Under the pieces are notes generated by a model. The model ran no database searches. It was given only the letters and a program-made list of their open reading frames with translations, and had not been told where the DNA came from. Both the position numbers and the translations under genes were made by a program. DNA of 42,489 nucleotides from Zelonia costaricensis (Eukaryota > Euglenozoa > Kinetoplastea > Trypanosomatida > Trypanosomatidae): positions 1 through 42,489 of the forward strand of contig JASAOO010003332.1 of NCBI GenBank assembly GCA_030849075.1, written 5' to 3'. Below are positions 36,473 to 42,489 of this stretch, one piece after another; the stretch's first letter is position 1, and each line of letters opens with the position of its first letter.

Positions 36473-39358
36473 ATGAGCCACGAGGCGAAGATCGCGGTGT
36501 GCCTGCACGACCTCAAGGCGTCGTCCGGCCAGCCGGCGGCGCTGCGGCCGTCTGCGAACGGCATCGCCTTCACCTGCCCGCCGGCCCTGCGCGACGCCAA
36601 CTTCCCCGCGAACGATGCCAACTTCGCGGTGGAGCAGCTGCTGGAGCGGCCCAACGCCAGCGCCGTGCAGCAGAAGACGCTCGCCTCCGCTGCGTCGGAC
36701 TTCGTGAAGAACCGGCAGAACCTCGTGGTCTTTGGCTACGGCGTCCGCTCGACCCCGAAGCGGCAGCTGATGCTGGGCTACCGCAACGAGGAGGGCTACG
36801 CGGCCCGCGTCGTGGCGGATGCGGTGGGCGCCGGCAAGGGCATCTTCGCGCTTTCCTGCTACGTGATTGGGCAGGACGAGCACCTCGCCGACCTCATCAA
36901 GGCCGAAAACGAGCTGGGCGTCATTGTGGAGTCCGTCAAGGAGGGCCCGCGCGTGCGCATGGTGGAGCGCCCCAAGGTCGCCTCCGGCTCGGACGTGCGC
37001 GGCGTCTTTTCCCGCATCGCGCAGAACTACGAGAAGTACTTCGAGGCGGTGCTGCCGGAGCGGCAGCCGTCAGCGGAGCTGGAGGCGCTGCCGCCGTACA
37101 AGGGGGACACCGTCATGCTGCAGCTCTTCCGCTACGAGACGGAGGCCGACTACGCGGACGGCAACGAGGCCAACTCGATGACCTTCGTGGCCCTCGGCGA
37201 CTCGGAGCGGCCGGTGCTGTGCGGCCTCGACCCGGCGCAGCAGGATGTGTTCGAGAAGACGAACCGCGTGCTCGTGTCGGCGGCGGGCATCGTCTCGAGC
37301 ATCAAGTGCAGCCGCCTCCGCATCCCCTTTGGCAAGTCCAAAATGAGCCAGCTCATGCGCCGCTGTTACAACGCCGAGAAGGGCAACCCGTTCAACTCCG
37401 TCAACGGGCCGACGAACACGGTGATGCTGATCCACTGCTGGACGGATGGCGAGTGGGCCGAGGAGAGCTACCACAACCTCTCCATGATTCGGCGCATCTG
37501 CAACACCCTCGGCTCGTCCGGCATTGGCTCGATGCTGCGCGACCTGCCGGTCGAGAAGTGGCGTCTCGACCAGGACATCTTCGAGCTCCGCGACGAGCTC
37601 GTGGTGGCGCGCACCGTGTACGAGTACAAGCCGTGCATCTACGAGGCCGCCAAGCCCGTCACGAACATCAAGGAGGAGGAGGTGAAGCGCATCGCCGCCA
37701 TCCAGGCGAAGCGCGACGAGGCTCGCGAGAAGCAGCTCGGCGCGATCCGGGACAAGGCGAAGGAGGAGGCGCAGAAGATCATCAAGCAGCAGGAGGCGAG
37801 CAGCGGGACGACGCTGGCGGCGCTCGAGAAGACGCTTGACGCGAAGAAGCGCGAGAACGACGCGCTTCTGGCGGAGCGCGACAACCTGACCCGTGAGTAC
37901 GAGCAGGCGCTGGAGAAGATCCGGCGTAAGAAGGAGGACGAGGAGGCCACCGTGGCACGCCTGCGGGAGGAGATGGTGCAGCTGGAGGAGGAGCTCAGCG
38001 GCCGCCAGGGGGCGATCCAGAGCAAGCAGAAGCAGCTCGAGATGGCGAAGCTGGACAAGGCGAAGGGCCGCGAGGCTATTCTGCGCGAGCGCGGCAACGT
38101 GGAGGCGATGCGCAAGTCCGTGCTGAAGGAGCGCCGCCACCAGCGCGAGCAGTGGATCAAGCAGATCAAGGACATCAACGAGAAGGTGCTCGAGCAGCTC
38201 CGCTCGATCGCTGAGGAGCGGAAGCAGAACGGCGAGACGGTGTCGGCGAAGGAGGAGGCGTCGGAGAAGGCCGTTGTGGAGGACATCAAGACAATCGAGG
38301 ACTACCTGCCGAAGCTCATCTCGCTGGAGGACGTCCCGGTGAACCCGGAGGAGACGGAGAACATCCGGCGCCAGTTCGACGAGGTGTTCGCCCAGGAGAA
38401 ACAGACGTACCTGGCCAAGATCGAGGAGGAGAAGGCGCGCAAGGAGAAGCTGGAAAAGGGCCTCGAGGCGTACCGCAACCGCGTGCTGGAGGTGGCGCAG
38501 GCAAAGAAGAAGGAGAACCTGCAGGATGCCGCCAAGAAGGAGCAGCACCTCAGCTCGCTGCTCGAACAGGTGCTCACGTACCTGCGCCACGGCGTGAAGA
38601 TGACGAAGGTGTCCAGCAAGGGCCACGTGCGCCACCGCTTCTACTTCATCTCCGACGACGGCAAGCGCATTCACTCGTGCGAGCTCGACGGCCAGGGCGC
38701 CCCGATCAACCGCCGCAAGCCGCCGGTGACGATCTGGCTGCGCGATGTGCGCAAGGTGGTGCTCGGCGTGTACAGCGAGTCCTTCGTGGCCTTCAGCTCC
38801 GAAGCGCAGCTCGCCAAGGCGCGCGCCGAGGCCGTCACGGACAAAGGCACGTACCGCCACGACCCGACGCAGACCATCACGCCCGGGAACATCGGCCTGA
38901 ACAACTACCGCTCCTTCGCCCTCCTCCTGCGCGGCGGTAAGACGCTCGAGCTAATCTGCGACACGGACACCGACTGCGAGGCGTGGCTGGTCGGCCTGCG
39001 CCGCCTGCTGGGCATCAAGACGCAGACGGAGCGCATCCTGGAGCAGCGGCTGGAGGCGAACCACACGCCGGAGCCGGCGGCGCGGGATCAGTCGGCCGAG
39101 ATGCGGTTCGGCGGTCTGCTGGACGTGCGCAACATGCGCGGCTTCCTCGCTCTCTCGGCGGAGGAGGCGACTGTGTGCAGCGAGAACCACATCCCGCCGG
39201 TCCTCTTCCTGCGCGTCAAACAGGAGATGGTGGACAAGTCGCACACCGGCCCCATCACGGTGTACGACTTGCGTGTCTCGTCCGGCCTCGACCTTGTCCG
39301 CTCCGGGTGCATCTACGACCACCTCGTCCAGCGCCGCCTCATCCCGCTGCCGTTCTAA
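36473..39358 (+). CDS. Kinesin-like pseudomotor with coiled coil and PH-like domain
   Basis: This protein has 961 residues. Residues 1-350 follow the kinesin motor fold but have lost the nucleotide site. VVFGYGVRSTPKRQLMLG (85-102) lines up with the kinesin 'IFAYGQTGSGKTYTMMG' P-loop, with GQTGSGKT replaced by GVRSTPKR. SMTFVALGDSERP (235-247) lines up with switch II 'L.LVDLAGSER', the key Asp being Ala239. RIPFGKSKMSQLMRRC (283-298) matches 'IPYRDSKLTRLLQ.S', and NTVMLIHCW (315-323) through SYHNLSMIRRI matches 'T.MI..ISP...Y.ETL.TLRYA'. SSRSH (switch I) is not visible. A long charged coiled coil covers about 395-705. A PH-like domain follows at about 705-850 (VRHRFYFISDDGKRI to CEAWLVGLRRLLG), and then a 110-residue conserved-looking tail. 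A non-motile, dimeric, membrane- or cytoskeleton-bound scaffold is the likely role. The start is the first ATG after a good splice acceptor. Confidence 0.92.
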   Translation: MSHEAKIAVCLHDLKASSGQPAALRPSANGIAFTCPPALRDANFPANDANFAVEQLLERPNASAVQQKTLASAASDFVKNRQNLVVFGYGVRSTPKRQLMLGYRNEEGYAARVVADAVGAGKGIFALSCYVIGQDEHLADLIKAENELGVIVESVKEGPRVRMVERPKVASGSDVRGVFSRIAQNYEKYFEAVLPERQPSAELEALPPYKGDTVMLQLFRYETEADYADGNEANSMTFVALGDSERPVLCGLDPAQQDVFEKTNRVLVSAAGIVSSIKCSRLRIPFGKSKMSQLMRRCYNAEKGNPFNSVNGPTNTVMLIHCWTDGEWAEESYHNLSMIRRICNTLGSSGIGSMLRDLPVEKWRLDQDIFELRDELVVARTVYEYKPCIYEAAKPVTNIKEEEVKRIAAIQAKRDEAREKQLGAIRDKAKEEAQKIIKQQEASSGTTLAALEKTLDAKKRENDALLAERDNLTREYEQALEKIRRKKEDEEATVARLREEMVQLEEELSGRQGAIQSKQKQLEMAKLDKAKGREAILRERGNVEAMRKSVLKERRHQREQWIKQIKDINEKVLEQLRSIAEERKQNGETVSAKEEASEKAVVEDIKTIEDYLPKLISLEDVPVNPEETENIRRQFDEVFAQEKQTYLAKIEEEKARKEKLEKGLEAYRNRVLEVAQAKKKENLQDAAKKEQHLSSLLEQVLTYLRHGVKMTKVSSKGHVRHRFYFISDDGKRIHSCELDGQGAPINRRKPPVTIWLRDVRKVVLGVYSESFVAFSSEAQLAKARAEAVTDKGTYRHDPTQTITPGNIGLNNYRSFALLLRGGKTLELICDTDTDCEAWLVGLRRLLGIKTQTERILEQRLEANHTPEPAARDQSAEMRFGGLLDVRNMRGFLALSAEEATVCSENHIPPVLFLRVKQEMVDKSHTGPITVYDLRVSSGLDLVRSGCIYDHLVQRRLIPLPF

Positions 39359-40833
39359 GGCGCCAGGTCGGTACCACACGCGCCTCGCCTCGCCCCGCGC
39401 CACGCTTCGCAGGCGTCGCCATCCGTCACTGTTCGTCCATTGCGTCCCGTGCTAACCCGCACTTCGATGCCGTGTCGTCCCCCTTGTTGCTTCCGTGCTT
39501 TGTTGCTTTACGAACTGCGCGCCGTCAAGGCAACCCTCTCCCTCGTGCCTTCGTTTCCCTCTCTTGGTCGCCCCCCCCTCCCTCCCTCTGCCTGCCTTCT
39601 CCCCATTGATGTGCCCGCGCACTCGCCTGTGTAGTAGTATCAACGCGCTACCGCCCTCCCGCTTCGTCTCCTTCTCCGTTCGCCGCTGCGACCCCCCTGC
39701 GCACGCGGCGATCGAGCCAGTGGACGCCGAAGTCGGCGCGTGTGGCGCACCTCCGCGCCGCGTAGGTTTAGAGAGAAGAAAGAGTGAGCGCGAGGGACGG
39801 GAAGCGGGGAGCGTGGCGTTGGCGGGTAACGCAGCCTGTGGATCGCCTTCGTCGCCGCCCTCCTCCCCTTCCTTCTTGCCGGCTGCGGCGCGTGTGCCAG
39901 TCTTGGTCTTTTAGGCTGCGATGTACCCCACTCCGCTCCCAGGCCATGCCCCCCCCCTCCTTTCCCCCGTGTTGACTGCCGTGACAAGGCACGGAGTTGC
40001 AGGCGTCCCTTTCGCTTCGCGATTGCTTTCCGTCTCTCTTGCTTGTCTTTCCCCTCATTGTTTATCCCCGAGTTCATTGTGCCACGCACCCTCCTCCTCC
40101 TCCGATGTGTGTCTGCGTTTGTAAGTGTGGGTGGGTGCGTGCGTGTGCGTGCGGGCTCCCTCCCTGCCTGCCCGCCCCCACCCCTCCGTAGTGACGCACA
40201 TCGGCGCCTCAACCACCCCCCTTCGGGAGATGCCCGCCAAAGCTCAAAAGAGAAAAAAACGAGAACACGTCAGCGCCGTTGTGTCCGACCGCGCGCAGGC
40301 AGGAGCGAAGGAGGATGCTAATCCAGCTCGTCCTTGCTTCCCAAGAGCTTGTTTCTGTGTGTACGTGTGTGACGCCGTGAGGCAGGTGGAGTCACTGTCT
40401 TGCCGTACACGCGCTGCCTCACGCCCCCCTCCTTACCCGCTGCGCATGGCGGCTCTGCATCGTGCATCATACAGGAAAAAAGGTGCGGAGGAGCGACTGA
40501 GCTCTCAGGAACACGTCTGGTGTAGCGAAGACGCGCGCCGTCTCACGGCCGCGGGGTGCCCCAGCGCGTTGCATGCCCTCCCTGACCTCAAAGCTCGCCA
40601 CTGCTTCCTCCTCGCCCACCTTCCTCCGTGTTGACTCATCTGCCGCTGCGCCCCTCACGGCGCCCCTCGTCACCACCCCGCCCACGGGTGCGTCCGCATC
40701 CCTATCGCCCGCAAGCAGTGCATTCCCCGCTCCTTGGCACCCACGGGATCACAGGAGCGACATCGGCGCACCAGCACGCTGGCCACGCACGTTGACGTGT
40801 TGTGCACCTCGCCCCCCCCCCCCTGGCACCGAG
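39359..40833. other. Intergenic region with GT-rich stretch
   Basis: About 1.5 kb without a credible gene. GT-rich sequence lies at about 40104-40155, with C/T-rich sequence on both sides. The C-run at about 40812-40823 lies just before the next start. Open frames here translate to Ser/Arg/Pro/Cys-rich sequence. Confidence 0.45.
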
Positions 40834-41619
40834 ATGGCGGAGCTTCTGAGCAAGAAGACGTGGCGTCTAAAAGACGTCCTCTTCGCCGAAGGCGCCAAGC
40901 AGGTGGTGCGAGTGCTCAAGGTCGACCACCCGTTCCGCCGACAGCGCATCACCATCGTGCCCACCCCGCGCTATGCCACGGAGGAGTTCCTCAACGACTG
41001 GGTGTATCAGCCGTACGTGAAGGAGCACGTGATGTACGTCAGCAACGACATCTACAACCCATTTTACGTGTTCCTGTGCCGCGTGCTGCTCCGCAAGGGC
41101 CGCTTTCCCGAGTACGCGTACTTCCACCCCATGGGACTGCCTGATTGCGTCGCCGTCAACCTCAGCCGCCGGTCCTTCATCAAGAAGGAGCAGCCCTTCA
41201 AGACGCCGATGAGCACGATCCTGCTGACGACAAACCGCTTCCGCGACGCGCACCACCCGTGGGTCTCACGCCGTGTCGTCAACGTTGTGGGGGAGCAGTA
41301 CGTGGTGCACCCCAAGGAGGACAAACAGTCGATGGTGTTTCTGCTGCCGCCCGCGTACGTGCCGGATGCGGTGAACGCGCTGCAGGGCCTCGGCTTCAGC
41401 GTCGCTGACACCGTGACGGCGCCGGTTGGGGAGACGTCCACGATCACGCAACTGAACAGCTGGAGCAACAAGTGCCAGCTGCTGGTGCTTGGCTACTTGT
41501 GGTTTCTCATCGTCCTCTTCGTTGTGGGCGAAAGTCGGCACGTGCACGAGCTCTTCCAAGACTACAAGCGGGAGCTGATCGAGAAGGCGGGCAAGGACCC
41601 GGCCAAGATGGGCCTGTAA
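40834..41619 (+). CDS. C-terminally membrane-anchored protein, unknown function
   Basis: This protein has 261 residues. The first 205 form a soluble mixed alpha/beta region (RLKDVLFAEGAKQVVRVLKV; WVYQPYVKEHVMYVSNDIYN; YFHPMGLPDCVAVNL; RVVNVVGEQYVVHPKED). One hydrophobic segment lies at about 215-231 (LLVLGYLWFLIVLFVV), followed by a 30-residue charged tail (VHELFQDYKRELIEKAGKD). There is no signal peptide, so the bulk probably faces the cytosol (or the matrix, if mitochondrial). Codon use matches real neighbours. The stretch MVFLLPPAYVPDAVNALQGLGFSVADTV distantly recalls the end of the first gene in the window, but too weakly to claim homology. No family recognised. The upstream in-frame extension is Ser/Pro-rich UTR-type sequence. 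Confidence 0.85.
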   Translation: MAELLSKKTWRLKDVLFAEGAKQVVRVLKVDHPFRRQRITIVPTPRYATEEFLNDWVYQPYVKEHVMYVSNDIYNPFYVFLCRVLLRKGRFPEYAYFHPMGLPDCVAVNLSRRSFIKKEQPFKTPMSTILLTTNRFRDAHHPWVSRRVVNVVGEQYVVHPKEDKQSMVFLLPPAYVPDAVNALQGLGFSVADTVTAPVGETSTITQLNSWSNKCQLLVLGYLWFLIVLFVVGESRHVHELFQDYKRELIEKAGKDPAKMGL

Positions 41620-41699
41620 AGCGGTCTCCCCAGCCGCCGTACTCGGGGACGGCGGTGGTCTGTGAAGGCGGTTCACAGAGTCCCCGCTGATTACGCATA

Positions 41700-41721
41700 G
41701 GGAGGGAGGGAGGGAGGGAGG
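41700..41721 (+). repeat. GGGA array, G-quadruplex candidate
   Basis: Five GGG blocks separated by single A residues plus a final GG, 80 bases after the stop of the last gene. This pattern is a strong four-layer-capable quadruplex former in DNA and in the transcribed RNA. Confidence 0.85.
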
Positions 41722-42470
41722 TGATGTGGGGTGTGGTGGGGTGGTGTCGGATGAAGCTGGGCACGTCCAGACTTACTCCCGCATGCGTCGGCCCTCCCCC
41801 TCCCTCCCCCGCTGCCAAACCCGCTCACCATCACCGCTCTCATCACAGGACCCGTGCCGCGTCGCCCCCCCCACTCTCACTGCCTGCCTCTTCCCTCTCT
41901 CTGCCAGCACCGCCGCAGCCTCGGCGAGGGCGCACCCGGAAGGGGGGGGGGAGGAGGCGCGGAGGGGTTGGGCACTTTGGCGCAGTGTTGTTGCTCTCTC
42001 CGTGTGTGCAATGCGGCACGTTCGGCCGCGGCGTCTGCGTAACCCCCGCATGCTGTCTTGTCGCCTTGCCCGCAGCACCTGTGCGGCTCTCTCTGTGGGA
42101 CCGCTCAAGAGGACGTCCCCCGTGCAGCGCATCTGCGCGGATGTGCGGCGGCGTTACACATCCCCGCTCTCCCACTCCTCTGAAGACTGAACGTGTGTGG
42201 CCGCGGCGCACACTCCTCACGTGTTGCTACACACACCGCACAGTGCAGTTGATGCTCTCTCTCTCCCACCCTTTCCCTCCTCTGCGCTCTCACGTCTCAC
42301 GCCCCACAGTTGCAGCACCCCCGCACGTGCACACCCACCCAAGCTCGCGTTCCCCACCCCCCACCCCCAGCCCCGCAGTTGCTTCCTTCTCAGCCGCCGC
42401 AATCGTCCCCAGCCCACTCACTCTTTCTTTTTGACGTTGCCTCGACCTGGTTCGCCGTGCCGCTGTTGTA

Positions 42471-42489
42471 CCCCCCCCCCCCCCCCCCC
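42471..42489. repeat. C19 homopolymer at the window border
   Basis: Nineteen C residues end the window. Such a run may mark a contig break or collapsed low-complexity sequence. Confidence 0.85.

Larger units (their letters stand above)
41620..42489. other. 3' flank up to the window end
   Basis: About 0.87 kb without a gene. It begins with a GGGA array (41700-41721), continues G/T- then C/T-rich, and ends in a C19 run at the window border. The final C/T-rich 200 bases resemble the upstream flank of a further gene beyond the window. Confidence 0.45.

Noticed and set aside
37070..38860. 596-codon open frame on the minus strand, Leu-rich
   Set aside because: Antisense of the coiled-coil coding region of the pseudokinesin; the Leu-rich repeats are the reverse complement of Glu/Lys/Gln codons.
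40834..41619. Homology between the last gene and the first complete gene in the window
   Set aside because: Both have a 'V..LP ... V..L...GF.V' stretch and one TM segment, but the domain order differs and the shared residues are too few to claim relationship.
1..42489. tRNA, rRNA, snRNA or snoRNA genes
   Set aside because: No convincing tRNA A and B box pairs or snoRNA box clusters were found on inspection. GTTCGA matches occur within coding regions or alone.

Overview
The window looks like a piece of a trypanosomatid chromosome, most likely Leishmania or a close relative in the Leishmaniinae. All convincing genes lie on the + strand with no strand switch. They are intronless, very GC-rich at third codon positions, and separated by 0.5-3 kb of C/T-rich, CA/GT-rich sequence. 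Several starts are preceded by a polypyrimidine tract and an AG, as expected for spliced-leader trans-splicing inside a polycistronic unit. No bacterial-type operon signals, tRNAs or mobile elements could be supported. From memory, an AGC kinase (AEK1), a PUF protein, adenylate kinase and glutathionylspermidine synthase in this order, with PEX10 upstream, fits Leishmania chromosome 25. That placement is inference.

Left part (1-12.5 kb): the tail of a gene cut by the window edge; a one-TM protein of unknown function with faint TraB/GumN-like features; a DHHC palmitoyltransferase; the glycosomal RING peroxin PEX10; an LRR plus EF-hand protein; an ASH-RhoGAP protein resembling the C-terminal half of OCRL without its phosphatase; and a small two-TM protein resembling signal peptidase subunit SPC12.

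Middle (12.5-28 kb): a MORN-VPS9 protein resembling the Rab5-GEF end of alsin; an AGC kinase; a 3 kb geneless stretch rich in microsatellites; a hypothetical protein; a nucleolar-type PUF (PUM3/Puf6-like) protein; and a zinc-LID adenylate kinase.

Right part (27.6-42.5 kb): two small tail-anchored proteins with matching membrane segments; an intact glutathionylspermidine synthetase/amidase; ARV1; a kinesin-like protein whose ATP-binding motifs are destroyed and which carries a coiled coil and a PH-like domain; and a C-terminally anchored hypothetical protein.

The genes do not form one pathway, as is usual in trypanosomatid polycistrons. They do include several membrane-trafficking and lipid factors (DHHC, ASH-RhoGAP, MORN-VPS9, SPC12-like, ARV1), one peroxin and one thiol-metabolism enzyme. 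The most interesting items are the pseudokinesin-PH protein, the OCRL-like ASH-RhoGAP without a phosphatase, the MORN-VPS9 protein, the tail-anchored pair, the intact GspS gene, and recurrent G-run/C-run pairs and CA/GT repeats in intergenic DNA.
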